Counted from the first letter of the stretch, positions 24,361 to 36,900 are shown. The stretch: 64,000 nt of DNA from Dioscorea cayenensis subsp. rotundata (GCF_009730915.1 NC_052488.1:22004305-22068304); one strand, 5' to 3'. Translations and numbers: made by a program. Notes: generated from the letters alone by a model not told the origin.

Positions 24361-26287
24361 TTATAAATATTGTTCTAGATAATCAGAAACCGGGAAAGCT
24401 TGCCTTTTTTTAAGAATGGGAATCTGATCCTGACTCTCTTTTGAAGCATCTCGATTGTCCACATGTTCCTGCTCGATATAAAGATAAAAAGTTAGATGCA
24501 CACGGAACAAGCGATTGCCAGATTAAATACTGGCATTCATCAGTAGCAGGTCAAAATCAAAGTCTACATTATGCAGTGTGTTCTTAAGGATCAAAAATAC
24601 ATTCTAATACCTTGATGCACCTACATCCATCAACATAAAACCTTCCACTATTGCGAAGTTTTCATTTAAAGAATATGCTTGTGCAGCCATATGTCATTCC
24701 ATTTCAAACTTTCTTTGATGTTTCCAAAAATCAATCAACAGAAAAAATGTCTGGGTTCAGATGAACTAATTCATGATTTGTAGCAGCCGGATAAATAACA
24801 GTTTCTAGGTATATTTATAAGAACATAACAGAATCTCAACAAATTCTAAAGTTCTTTTAAGGATTAAAGAGACACATCTTAATACTCAAAAGAACATACA
24901 ACCACGAATCATCGCCATAATTTTCAATTCAAAAAAGGACAAAACATCCAAGTATCACATAAAACAGAAACTCAAAAACTCAAGAAATACAAATGTATAC
25001 TTCAAAAGTGAACTTTCATAATACAAATGACTTAAAAAAGTTTATAATCACATTAAATGAAACCCAACAAATTGTACTTTAGTTCAGGTTCACATAATTA
25101 AAACGTCAAAAAATCAGACCCTCGCCAACTATCTTGAAATAACAATAAGCTTTCCAATGAAGATACATTAAATGATGATTAAATCCAAGAAATCGGCGCG
25201 CTTTACAGCAAGCTTCCATTAAAAATACTCAATTGATTACAACCACATGACCAATAACCCAATAAATTGAACTTCAGAACAGATTCACAGAATCAAGCAT
25301 GCCACAAATTACCCCCTACACCAATTTTCTCCATTTATCAACTAGTTTTCCATTGAAGACACATCAATGATCACCAAATTCAAGAAATAGGTGAACTTTT
25401 GGCTTCTATTCTTGAATAACATTTTCAAATGTGCATGGGAAACAAATCGTCCACATTGTGCAATGATGAATCACAACATAAATCAAAGAGCAGTACTTTA
25501 AACACTCAGAAATTTACCAAAAAAAACAGATTAAAAAAGCAAACTTTGAGGGCAAAAGAAGTAAGGAATAGAATGGGAAACAAGAGAAACTCACCTCTTC
25601 CAATGAAGCAAGGGTTTCCTTCTGAGCCTTGGCCTTCAACTCAGCCAAACTCTGCTTCTCCTTCTGGGCCTTCTCCTTCTCTCCTCCAAATTTATCCACA
25701 ATCCCCAATTTCCTCTTCTTCCTATTAAAATTCCACAGCTTCTTATCTCGAACTTTCCATACCAAACCCTTGCTGAAAATGATCTTTTCCGACTTCCAAC
25801 CAGGCGATGAGCTCGTATCAATCACCGTCACCTCCGTCCTTGAATAAGCCCCAAAATCGGAGCTCGCTGGTCCCCGCTTCCTTCTCGGCTTCGCAGGCCG
25901 TCCCTTCTTCACGCCGGCCAAACTATTCTCGGCGCTCGATGGCGAAGCCGCCGGAGCAGCACGGGGGGTATCCCGGGCTCCACTTGCACTAGCCGAATCG
26001 GGACGGGAGCAGAGCTTAGGGTTCAGTTGCTTCCGCGAGCTCTTCGGCTTCTCGGCAACAATTCCCGAGGGGCCAGTCATGACGAAGAGCTCGGCGAGGA
26101 CGCCACTCATAAGATCAAACACCTTGGGTTTCCCACATCCAGGATTCGCCGGCGGGGCGTGGGGACGAACAGGATCAGGGTTAGGGTTAGGTTGCGGGAG
26201 AGAAGAGAGGAAAGCATCGAGATCGAGGTCCGAGATCGGGAGACCTTGGGAGCGATGGAGGCGTTCGAGCCAGTTCGAGCTTCGCAT
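24361..26287 (-). CDS. Uncharacterised hydrophilic plant protein, two exons
   Basis: Exon 1 (25595-26287, 231 codons) starts MRSSNWLERLHRSQGLPISD, followed by DLDAFLSSLPQPNPNPDPV. The middle is a low-complexity Pro/Ala/Ser stretch with a basic patch (KKGRPAKPRRKRG) that could be a nuclear signal. Then come a folded-looking block (RTEVTVIDTSSSPGWKSEKI, FSKGLVWKVRDKKLWNF) and a Lys/Glu-rich helix (EKEKAQKEKQSLAELKAKAQ) that could form a coiled coil. A clear donor (GAAGAG, then GTGAGT) follows. A probable last exon at 24361-24468 continues in frame, contains DASKESQDQIPILKK and ends SDYLEQYL and a stop, giving about 266 aa. Exon 1 is GC-rich against its flanks, as expected for a real coding exon. 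I do not recognise the family and assign no function. The last exon is less certain than the first. Confidence 0.65.
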
Positions 26288-26489
26288 TGCGCTTTCCTCT
26301 TCGTCAGTGAAGAAGAAAGACGATAGATTGGTACAGAAGGAGGAGGAAACTTTATATTTAACCCCCTTTAATGTTCTCTAATTATACTCTAATGGGGTTA
26401 TGATAGAAATTCTCAAGAATCCTGGGTATATGTGCAACTATAAAATTTATAAAACATCTCCACGTGTGGTCACTGTGTGAAATTTATTT

Positions 26490-26757
26490 TTTTTAGTTAT
26501 TAGATATTAATTTATTTTCCCCGATCACTTGAAATTTTTTGACCAAATTTAAATGACGTGACTGCTAAAAATACCACGTTACTTTTTTTTTTAAGTGAAC
26601 TAAGTCAGCATCCTCTTTCCAGCTGAGATAAGAGAAAATATAAATTAAAAAAAAAAAGTACCATAACATTTTCGGCCGCCACATCATTTAAATTTGACCG
26701 AAAAATTCCAAGTGACCAACTGGTAAAAACAAATTAATATCTAATGACAAAAAAAAT
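26490..26757. mobile_element. Foldback/MITE-like inverted repeat element
   Basis: The left arm (about 26490-26560: TAGTTATTAGATATTAATTT, later GATCACTTGAAATTTTTTGA) matches the reverse complement of the right arm (about 26680-26755: AAATTAATATCTAATGACAA, with TTGACCGAAAAATTCC before it). Weaker similarity extends out to about 26420 and 26830. It lies just upstream of the gene starting at 26287. The exact ends and target duplication were not resolved. Confidence 0.55.
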
Positions 26758-27119
26758 ACAAATTGAAACATAATGACCAAAATAAAAATCAGTCATAACA
26801 CAATAACCACTTGAAAATTTACCCACATCTCCAACTTTTTCCGGAGAGAGATGTATTATTACTATTCATATATATATATACATATGATATAAAGTGGGCA
26901 AAAAAAAAATAGAGGATGTATTATTGCTAGCAGATTAAGAATGATGGACTGGTTATATACAAATTGCAAGCATCATGACTTCTGAACCAGATCTGCTGTA
27001 ACATTTGAAACTACTTGCTAATTATAGGTGAACTTTTGCAGCAGCAAACACTAGATAGCATTTCATCCATATCAAATAAAACAAAAGTGCAGCCAATTCA
27101 TCAGCAACCAGCACGGAAC

Positions 27120-28373
27120 CTACAAGCGCTCAATCTGTATTGTAACGTGGCTGATATTATATTCCCTTTTTATGTATTCTATCACCTTGTTAAGAAGAAG
27201 ATCGGCGTCCGCCTCTGGTGTAACCGTAACATGGCATGCAAGAAGAACCTTGCCAAGAGTAAGCGCCCATATGTGTAGCTCGTGGATGGCTACCACTCCG
27301 TCCATTTCGCACAGTCCCTGTTCTAGTTTGGTTGCATCAATTTCCCGAGGCGTGCTCTCCATGAGCACGTCGAGGATGTCTCTCAGCATCTTGATGGTTG
27401 TAAAGAGGACAATGAGCGAGAAGAGGAGCGTGCATATCAGGTCAATGATCTTCCATTCAGGCTTGTACCATATGATAGCTCCTCCGATCATCACCCCGAT
27501 GCTCTGAATTGAGTCTCCAAGAACATGAAGATACGCACTGTGGATGTTGATGTTTCGTGTCTTCTTGTGAGGGTCTTTGGCCCAATGGTCTGCACAGCTT
27601 GCTTCTTCTGAATGGCCCAGTAATGGGGTGTGTTGATGCTCAGGAACAGCAACATGCTGGTGATCATCCTTGTGCTTGATCTCCACTGAGATGCGGTGAT
27701 CAGCTGAAACACTGATGGTATTGCAGTGACTGTGTCCGTGGCCATGGTGGTGATTGTGATCGAAATCGTGTTCGTGATCAGAATCAGAGTGGTCATGGCC
27801 ATGGCCATGGCCATGACTGTGGCTGCCGTGACCATGATCATGTCCCAACAAAACAGCCATTACAACATTCACCACGAGTCCAAAGGCAGAGACAGCAAAC
27901 ATCAGCACACCCTTGACTTCACCATTGTCATATATGAGCCTCACAATGGCTTCATAAACCAGAATGCCAGTTAAGAGCCATATAAGTTGGATGGAAACCA
28001 ATGCACCAAGAATCTCTATCCGGTAGAACCCATATGATTGGCGAGGAGTTGCTTCCCACCCTGATGCCCAGATTGAGAATAAGGAGATGGCAAAAGCAGC
28101 AACATCTGAGAGAAGATGCGCTGCATCTGTCAAAATAGCAAGACTGTTAGCCTTGATGCCACCAACCACTTCGACGCTCATGAATATGACACATAGGAAA
28201 ACAGCAATGAGAAGTTTGCGCATTGATGCAGATCTTTCTTTGGCATCTTTTGAGCTGGTTCCATGTTCTGACAAACCACAGGTATTACCCTTGCAGATAT
28301 TTTTCCTATCCATCCCAGGAGCTTCTAAAGGCTTGTTGACACCAATGATATGATCTGAGTTTTGAGCTTCCAT
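27120..28373 (-). CDS. MTP1: Vacuolar zinc transporter of the cation diffusion facilitator family (MTP1-type)
   Basis: MTP1 exchanges cytosolic Zn2+ for protons across the vacuolar membrane and gives zinc tolerance. The coding region is a single 417-codon exon, as usual for the gene. Six membrane segments are visible at about 52-72, 78-100, 119-141, 155-176, 281-301 and 311-330. The zinc-site motifs HxxxD are in TM2 (H86 to D90, in [10 protein letters not shown]) and TM5 (H283 to D287, in HVLGDS). Between TM4 and TM5 is the long His-rich cytosolic loop (about 178-250, with runs such as [16 protein letters not shown]). The C-terminal domain has the family motif [13 protein letters not shown]. 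The ATG follows directly after a 3' splice site (AG at 28374-28375). A donor at 29361-29362 fits a 5' UTR intron of about 1 kb. Confidence 0.96.
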   Translation of the reverse strand: MEAQNSDHIIGVNKPLEAPGMDRKNICKGNTCGLSEHGTSSKDAKERSASMRKLLIAVFLCVIFMSVEVVGGIKANSLAILTDAAHLLSDVAAFAISLFSIWASGWEATPRQSYGFYRIEILGALVSIQLIWLLTGILVYEAIVRLIYDNGEVKGVLMFAVSAFGLVVNVVMAVLLGHDHGHGSHSHGHGHGHDHSDSDHEHDFDHNHHHGHGHSHCNTISVSADHRISVEIKHKDDHQHVAVPEHQHTPLLGHSEEASCADHWAKDPHKKTRNINIHSAYLHVLGDSIQSIGVMIGGAIIWYKPEWKIIDLICTLLFSLIVLFTTIKMLRDILDVLMESTPREIDATKLEQGLCEMDGVVAIHELHIWALTLGKVLLACHVTVTPEADADLLLNKVIEYIKREYNISHVTIQIERL

Positions 28374-29500
28374 CTACAATCCACAAACACGAATTAGGAA
28401 AGACCACCAATAGTACTCGAACATTCCTTTGTGACTAAAAAAATAACAAGGCCCAAAACATTAGATGCAAGAACAAGAATAGCGAAAATGTCAATCCTGG
28501 TAAAAACTCTGGTCAATGTCAATCCTCATAATCTCATTTTTATTCATTCAGTCATTCATTTTCTCCATTCATTTGGTCAAATAACAAAATAGACTATTCC
28601 AGTTGTACAAAATCAAAGGGTATTGCTTTAGCTACCACAACATCGAAATCCCATGATGGTGATTGGCTACTGATAATTAATAAAAACAGAACAAGAACGT
28701 AGCTTAACTAAGCAAACCATCACCGATAACCATGGACCAGGAGCAGTAACAAGAAGAAGAGACTCTTAGCTCCTACGTACAAGAGAAAGCAATCCTACCT
28801 TCTCTAGTTTTCATAATAAAGAATCATACAAGACCAACAAAGGCTTTTTGGACATATACAAACCTGAATAACTTCTATTGCAATAACAAGTTAGGATCTG
28901 AACCTTGTTATTCTTTATTTTCATTCGTATTCACCTCAATTCCTCCAAAATTTGCACTCAAAAACACAAAAACAAAAAAGGACCAAAAACTTTGATCCGG
29001 TTTACAAAAATACAATTTCCTTTTTTTCCTACAGCAACCCACAAAATCAGTTTTTTCCTTATTTATCTCACCATTTTCCTTCAAATAAACAGGGATTGTT
29101 CCCAATTTCAAAAATAATCCCAAAGCAATCAAATTTCATCAATATATCCAATCTTCCGAACCTAATAATCCCTCATCGATTATCAAAAACCGATTCTAAC
29201 ATTCAATCGAACAAATAATTGAAAAAAAAATCTCACCAAAGCTCACCTCCGAAGAAAAATTTCAAATCAACGATACAGACAAGAAAACATCCACACAAGA
29301 AACATCAAAGAAATCAAACAAAAAAAAAACAAAAACAAAAAGGGAGAAGAAGAAGCACGAACCTTCAGGAGAAGGACGACGGGAAGCTCTAGGGTTTGGA
29401 ATTGGGGAAACAAGAACAGGAACGCGCACTGAAATGAGAAGAAGAGATAGGATTCTCTTTGAAGGGTGGTCGCGGCGAAGTGCTAGCCGTACATCCACTT
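28374..29500 (-). other. 5' UTR exon and UTR intron of MTP1
   Basis: Read on minus, CCTTCTCCTGAAG then GTTCGTGC at 29363/29362 is a good donor, and TTTGTGGATTGTAG directly before the ATG is the acceptor. The intron (28374-29362) has no gene. The non-coding first exon probably lies between 29363 and about 29500. This is read from the sequence without transcript support. Confidence 0.5.
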
Positions 29501-29840
29501 GATCATCGATGAGGATTCAGATCTCGAGGCGGATGTGCGGTTGTTAAGGGGGGGGACTTCCGGGGTAATGGTTCCCCCCCTCGAGAGCTTCTTTCTTCTT
29601 CGCTTTAATAATTTGGCGGCATTTAAACAATAAAGAAAGAAAAATGAAGAGAGGATGACAACGCGGGTACGGGTTGGAAACCGTTATGCCCGAATTAGAA
29701 TCCGATAAGGATCCGGGTTCCAGCGATGACTTGGACGTGGTCCACTCGTTACTTTTACTTTGATCTCCTCTGTTTTCCTTAATTAATACAACGTGTTTAT
29801 GAAATAATCAATTTTAAACTATTATTATCTATACATATAA

Positions 29841-30293
29841 TCTACTCCGAAAGCGTTTTAAGGAACAATTTTGATTTTTTTATAATATTTAAGTTTTTAT
29901 TTATATTACTTATAATATCAATAATTAAAAATATTAATTATACCTAATTACTTATGTAATAAATGTCTATAACACTTTTGAAATCCAAGATATAAGATAG
30001 TTTCTATGGTATAAGTTATTTAGATGTATAATCTCAGCTTTTGAAAGAACAATTTTAATTTTTTTTATAATATATAAGTTTTTATTTATATTACTTATAA
30101 TTTTAATATTTGAAAAACATTAATTACACTTAATTATTTATGTAATAAATGTCCATAAGACCTTTGAGATTTAAGGTATAAAATGGTTTCTATGGTAGAA
30201 ATTGTTTAATAATATTATTTTATATATGATATTGCCTCAAAACTACTCACAAAATTTTAAAAATTCCGATGCGAAGCCATGGAGAATGCCTAG
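29841..30293. mobile_element. Helitron-like candidate with an internal 184-bp tandem duplication
   Basis: The sequence from 29841 starts TCTACTCCGAAAGCG after an A and ends GAATGCCTAG before a T at 30293, which fits Helitron rules (A, then TC...CTAG, then T). A partly palindromic CCGATGCGAAGCCATGG lies just before the end. Inside, about 184 bp are repeated in tandem (for example AACAATTTT at 29864 and again at 30048). No coding capacity. The assignment is tentative. Confidence 0.35.
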
Positions 30294-30689
30294 TTATTAT
30301 TATTATATGTGTATAAATGTAATTTGAAGATTTTTATAATTAATTTTAAGTTGAAAACTAGAATAATCAATTAGGGTGGTATATCTACATCCGAGATGGT
30401 TCGTCATAGATGTGATTAACCATTTTTAATGATTTGGTTTTTTGTGTTTCTCCTTATTATCATATGTTTTTTTTTTTTATCTGATTGTAAATTATTTTTT
30501 TGGTTCTCAGTTTAAAGTTCTCTTCAATATATTTTTTGAATGATTTATTCATTATTTATTTTTAAAAAATAATTTGTTAGGCAACTTAACCTTTTATTTT
30601 ATAGAATATATTATAATTTTTTAAATTAAATGCTTGCTAACCGTTATCCTAATTGTGATTGTTCCAGCATGTCGCCCTTGATCAATAAC

Positions 30690-30990
30690 ATAGTTCTATG
30701 AGGATAGCTCTGGGTAAAATTTGCTAAGAAACCGGCAATGATTAACTTCTTTCTCCCAACCTTTGTTTATCAAAAATATCACTGCATCATGCACTTGAAG
30801 AGAATAAGAATGTTCACTATCCGCATCATTAGTTAGGAATTGAATCGCTAATGCTGCATCTATATATTTCCACCATACTTAAAGAAAGTCCTAAATTATT
30901 ATTATTTTTTTTTTTTGCAAGTAACAAACCCTCACGAATACCCTGAAGTTCTATCATGAGATATGAGCCAGGCCAATATAAATTGATCAC
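30690..30990 (-). pseudogene. Probable RNase H (RVT_3) remnant of a retroelement
   Basis: On minus the sequence can be read in pieces as ELQGIREGLLLAK, then IQFLTNDADSEHSYSLQVHD, then KEVNHCRFLSKF, separated by a poly-A insertion and stops. The order and spacing resemble the RNase H-like domain of plant LINE-derived RVT_3 proteins. It is decayed and the assignment is only moderate. Confidence 0.4.
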
Positions 30991-31390
30991 AAATTTGCCG
31001 AGCCAATTACTATCGTTATTACAAATTATCAGCCTGCCAAAGCACGTTTAGTTACATGGACGCTAGAACTATTTGCACACAATCACTACTCACACTTTAA
31101 AAAATATGTCATTATTTTATAATTCGAACTCTCATCACTTGTTAATAATTTTAATGAAGACCTGACTACTAATAAACCACTTGATCATTGGTATGTATGT
31201 AACTAACTTAGCAGCTAAAATCCGGCATTCATGCAACAAAAAGGATGCATTATCATCCAACTCCAATATATATTTATGTATGTATGTATCACATCAGTTA
31301 TTGAACATTAAACTCTCCTTTATTAAGCAACCATTTTATTTTGGACAATAATAGTCTCTATAACAACTTCATTGCAGAGAATGTTTATAT

Positions 31391-32869
31391 TTAAAAAACT
31401 GAAGGAGGAGGTCCAGGACTGGTACGTGGATCATGGTAATCAAGATCATCAGTTACAGGGCCTTCAGGTGGAGGACCAGGACTTGTGCGTGGACCATGGT
31501 AATCAAGATCATCAATTGTAGCATCATTACTTAGCTTCTTATTATTATACTCAAGACCATCATGTTGCAAAGTGTCCACATGAGGAGGGCTACTTGGCAC
31601 TCCTCCAGGCATAGCAGGAGTTGGTTCTGGATCACTGTAGTCATTCACTCCCACCTTCAGTAGCCTTCTTTCAGTTATTTCTCCTTCCCCTACCATCAAA
31701 TAATATCAATTCCGTTAATTATTCGTCTCCTAACAATACTAAATGAATGTTTGGTTTACCAAACTGAGCTAATAAATTTTTCTTTGGCATACAATATATC
31801 CTGGAGAGAAGGAAAATAACATCTTCTCACATAGGACGGTGAACAGTATATCCATACTACTAGTGTATGCATAGTATTACTGTAATATTTATACAATATT
31901 TTACAGTGTATTCATAGTACTATCGACCCAGAGATTCGATCCTGGATCTGCCTAATGTTTTAACACACCAACTAGTGGTTGTTCGAAATTTTATATTACC
32001 GTTGAAAATAGAATTACAAAAAAAATAATTCTCAAGTCATATTAATAAGAATATGTGCAATTTTGTCTGGGTGACAATACAGTAATGTAACAGTAATGTA
32101 CAGTATTATATTTGGTTAGCTGGTAATCTTTCATTAAAATTTATCCTTTTTTTACTAAAATACTTTTTATAATAATGACAAAATATATCAAATTCCATAA
32201 TACCTTCAAGTAAATTTCAAAATTGTTTAATAATAAATATCTTTTATCATTAAAAACAATAAAATTTTGATTTTAATTTATTAACTCAAATTTACTAATT
32301 TTAAATAAATAAAAAATTCCCGCTAATTTTATTTTTAAAAAATAAGCTTAAATGATTTTTATTATCATTTAAACATTTGGATGAGTATCCTTTCGTATAA
32401 AAGATATGTATAATTCCAAAACAAGCTGCTAAAGTATTATAAAAATTATTTCGAAAAATACAATTAATTTTTAAAAAAGTAATATTTTTGAGATTTTATT
32501 TAAAAAAATATAACTAGGAAAAAAAAAACATATTTCGTTAAAAAATTACCATTTATTTTAGTTGGTAATCACAATCCCGGTAATATTTATCAAATTATCA
32601 CATTACGGGAATACGATATATTTACTCCATATAACCAAATAAAGTAATATAACATAACCGATATTTTGGAAGTAATATAATATTACCCCAACCAAACGAC
32701 TCTTAAGATATTATTATTATTATATATAATATATATAATATATTAGTGGGAAAAAAAAAGCATATTAGAAGATTATACCATAAAGTAGGGAAGCCCTTCC
32801 AGACGCATCGGAGAGCAAAGCACAAGAGAGAAGAAAGAAGAAGAACAATGCTTGAAGTGATGAACCCAT
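31391..32869 (-). CDS. Small secreted-peptide precursor with DY-containing repeats
   Basis: Two exons (32779-32869 and 31391-31689, GT-AG, phase kept) encode 129 aa. Residues 1-24 (MGSSLQALFFFFLLSCALLS, then DASG) are a good signal peptide. The rest is hydrophilic and Pro/Gly/Asp-rich. Three related segments follow: residues 46-60 NDYSDPEPTPAMPGG, residues 91-107 with LDYHGPRTSPGPPPEG, and residues 112-127 with LDYHDPRTSPGPPPS. The last two come from a 63-bp tandem duplication in the DNA. Asp before Tyr is the usual context for tyrosine sulfation, and DY..DP...PG.PP resembles sulfated PSY-type peptides; the SPG core also recalls CEP peptides. RRLL stands before the first DY, as in some PSY precursors. 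The family is not proven; a secreted signalling peptide is inference. Confidence 0.7.
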
Positions 32870-32915
32870 TTTTGTCCTCAAGCTTTATAGTATGAGAGGG
32901 GAAAAAAAAAAGGAG

Positions 32916-32923
32916 TTTATATA
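32916..32923 (-). promoter_or_regulatory. TATA box of the peptide-precursor gene
   Basis: On minus the site reads TATATAAA, 47 bp upstream of the ATG at 32869, leaving a short 5' UTR. Confidence 0.6.
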
Positions 32924-32929
32924 GGAGGG

Positions 32930-33970
32930 GAATTGAGAAAGGTGGCATTTATGTTCCTTTAATTTTTCACCGTATTTTTTGTGTTTCATACTATAATCTT
33001 TAAGATTTGATTGTATCTTTAAATATAGATAGCTTTTATGTAGTTTATTGTATTTTGTCAATAAAATTATTATCTTTTAATTTTTACTATATCTCTGTTA
33101 TACATTGAGATACTTTCCTCTAATGATTTTTCTACATATAATAATTTTCATATTTATGGTGAATCATAAATATTATTTGATTTTTGCCATTTTATATAAT
33201 CATTTAAGCAATCATTTTTCGACTTTTTTTTTCAAACAAAATTCTTTGTTTTTTTTTTAATTTAAAATTTAACTTTTCATTAGTTTTAATGATAAATATG
33301 AGTTTTATGAAAATATGTTTACGACTAGGTACTTGTTTTTTATATGTACACATTAACTATCAATTTTTTTAATTAAATAGATAAATCATAATTCATTAAA
33401 ATAAAAGCCAATTAACTACCAACTTTTCTAACATGAAGATAAAATGATTTTAGTCCGAATAAATTGATCCATAAAATAAATTTGAAATTATGTTTATATA
33501 TATATATATATATATATACAGAAAAGCACAAAAAGAAGAAGAGGAAGAAGTTGATTAGCAGAAATGAGAACATGAAAAAGTACACTTTTGAATTCTGAAA
33601 AAAAAAAAATATTCTCAAGTGCGTTCAACATTGGAGTTCCAATTCTTATATAATATGTCTATAAAAGGTAAGTCTAGCAAGAAGAGATTAAATATAAAGT
33701 GACTTCATATGCTTAATTTGAATATATTAAACCAATTCCAAGATGTAAATCAGAACGGGTAATTAATAGAGTCAAACTTTTGCAAGGCATGTGGTATAAA
33801 TGCATTAATCAAAATCTCTATGCAGACTATGCAGTCAATTAACAACTTCATACCTAGTGCAGAACCTGGTCAACTTTCAAAAATGTTTTGCTGATGAAAA
33901 ATAAAATTTCACAGTATCATGTATACAAAATGAATTTAACAACAAAAATATATATATATATATATATATT
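32930..33970. other. AT-rich intergenic DNA between the peptide gene and NDA
   Basis: No gene seen. It contains TA runs at about 33497-33518 and 33948-33969. The last bases are the 3' UTR of the NAD(P)H dehydrogenase gene. Confidence 0.6.
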
Positions 33971-33976
33971 GAACCT

Positions 33977-36900
33977 TTAGATGCGTGAAATATCGCGGCC
34001 AAATACGAGTGTGGTCAGCCAGTTAATTGCCACATAGAACCTGTTTCTCCAGCTTATAACTCGAGTCAGATATGCAGACCTCCAAATAAACCAGCTCACA
34101 AATCCAGCAAGAGAAATCCCTTTTCCTTCCTGATATAATAAATGTCACATTATTTATTTATTTATTTATTTATTCATGTATGAAGTTTTGATCCAATGGA
34201 AACATTATGAAATGAATGGAATCAAAGAAGAATTAACCTTGCTTTGCCTGAGATCTACAAGAGCTTTGTATCTCCCAACTGTTGCCATGCTACCCAAATG
34301 CTTGTAGATAAATTCATCGCCTAGTTCTACATTTGTGGCACTGTTTGCATGGCCACCACCAGCTTTGCCAATCATGTTCAGAAGTTCAGCCAGGTATTTC
34401 CCCTGCCTTTCGGCAACCTGATTTGGGCAACCATAAGTCAGAAAAATCTGAGAGTATGCATAAGTTTGCCGGCTGTGTGTGTTGGTCGTTCAATATGAGT
34501 AAAATGTAAACTAAAAGATCAGCATCATTCAGGTCTAAGTTGATTGGTGTGTGTTTTGGTGGTTCAATTTGAGCAAAATAGTAACTATAAGGTAGTATCA
34601 TTCAGGTATAAGTTCATCAGGTGTGTCTTGGTCATTCAATACGAGAAAAATGGAACCTATAAGTTTAGCACCATTTGGGTCTGACTGCAATTTAATAAGA
34701 TGAGCTACTAGAGTATCAGAACTAACCTGTGCTAAAGCTGGTAGAACTGGCTTGCCAGTGTCTTCAAGAAATCCACTGCAATCACCAATAGCAAACACAT
34801 CCTGGACTGAGGGAACACGTAGCCATTCATCAATTCCTATCCTGTTTCAGTGCAAAGGCAGGATAACTAAACACATATTTGCGAATGATGGAAGTACGTG
34901 AAATTCTTATTGAATACAAACAAATGCTAGGAATTGTGTTCCAAATAAATTGGCTGTGCAAAGTGCATGAGAAAATACCTTCCACCAGGTGATTTCGGAA
35001 ATGGGAGAGAGTGTACAAAAGGTGATGGACCAACACCGGTAGACCATACAAGAAGCCCATACGGGACCTCTGTGCCATCATTAAGAATTATTTTTTGAGG
35101 CTGGACATCTTTGACAACTCCACGCACAAGGCGAACTCCTGACTGATGATCAAACATGAAATTGTCAGAAATAGCAACTTTGGGTATGAAACAGATAGAC
35201 CGAGAGCACACGGTTGTTGCACTATATATAAATGAAAACATTGGTTTTCATGAGAGAACTGGTAACAAAACATTGATTCACTGTAAGACAAATTTTGGAT
35301 TACCATAATATACATATACATATATATATATATTCTTAACCAGAAGCGATTTACTTAAATATGCACCTTAGTCAATTGATTTGTAGCATACTGTCTGAGC
35401 CGCACATCGAATGAGGATAATATTTCATTAGCCTAACAGAAGAAAGAAAAAGGTAATAAGTCACTAACATCAGGAGTCAAGCATAGTATCAAGCATTTAA
35501 TATGTAAATATAAAGTATTAACAAAAAGCATCAATGTGACAGAAGACTTATTTAATATCGCACTACATTCTAAAAAGGGCCATCAAAGGAATACCTCAAT
35601 CAGGGTGACATTGATGTAATCTTTGACATGGGAGTATCTTTCATGAACATCCTTGATAATGAAATCACTAAGTTCACCACTGAACTCAACGCCAGTGGGT
35701 CCACCTCCAATCACAACACAGTGCAGTAGCCTCCTCTTCTCTTCCTCTGATATGCCTGTAATAAATGCACAGCACCAGAGCAGCACATGTTCAAGATTTT
35801 TATGTTACTAAACGCACCATCAAAATTAATTTTTTTTCACTACATAAAAGAATGATATTGATAAGTTACAAGGCTGTCGACACACTGGCCAACTTCATTA
35901 AGGGAATTGTAACAAAGAAAAATTAGTAACAATTTGAACAGACAACAAACTCAAAATTCAAACCTAGAAACTATTATAGTTATTTGAATACATAGGAAAC
36001 CTTTAAGCTGCATGTTTGAAGTTTTTCATTCCACTGTTTTGTGTGTCATGTTTGCTAAAGAAAACTTGCTTAGGTAGAGGGATGAGAGCAAGATTACGAA
36101 CACACAAAACATTTGTCTTATCTCATTCATCGAAGTTATAACCATGCATATGTGTCAAAAAAGTAAGATCTCATCAATACAAGTTTGTATTTTATCTGCA
36201 TCCAAGAGTTTGGCCAGAGAACTTACTATATGCAAATGATAAACACGAGATAGTTATTTACAGACAGACAGCAATATTAATCAAAGATATGTTCACTATC
36301 CTCTGCACTCTGACTCAATAATTAAAAGAGGAATAAACAAGAACATTCAAAAAAAATTATTCACCCTGTTCTGCGTTTTGGTGTTTGATTGTTTGTTCCC
36401 GATCTTTCACCCAACTTTATTTGTTCAGTTATTCCTATTTTCTAAACCTGAATAGATCCATCTTGTAATTCAATTCCAGTCATCCAGTGCATTACAAACA
36501 AAGAATAAAAAAAAAATAAGCACAAAGAATGGCATATTCCACCAGTCCCACCACAATATGTTAAATCCAAATCATAGATAGGTTGCAAATAAAACCACTA
36601 AAAAATGAAGATTCCAAGGAAATGAAGCACTATCTATAAAACACAATTTTTTGAGATAAAGCATACCAGGCACATCAGATAGCATTAGATTGAGAAGCAG
36701 CTTCCTTCGAATTTCCTGAGCATGGTACACTTCACGAAGAAATATCGCATGTTCTCTTACACCATGTATTCCAAATGTTGAAGCCTCCGCTCCAGATGCA
36801 ATGACCAACTTGTCATAAGACACCTTAAATTTCCAAGGGTTCAAATCACTCCCAGCATTACCATCAGTAACAGTTTCACAATGCACCTTCACATTAGCAG

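Noticed and set aside
24002-24413. Overlapping frames of 103 and 125 codons on opposite strands
   Set aside because: They overlap in the convergent 3' UTR region, have no domain or splice context and low-complexity composition.
27491-27841. Met/Thr-rich frame of 116 codons over MTP1
   Set aside because: Shifted reading of the CAT/CAC-rich His loop of MTP1.
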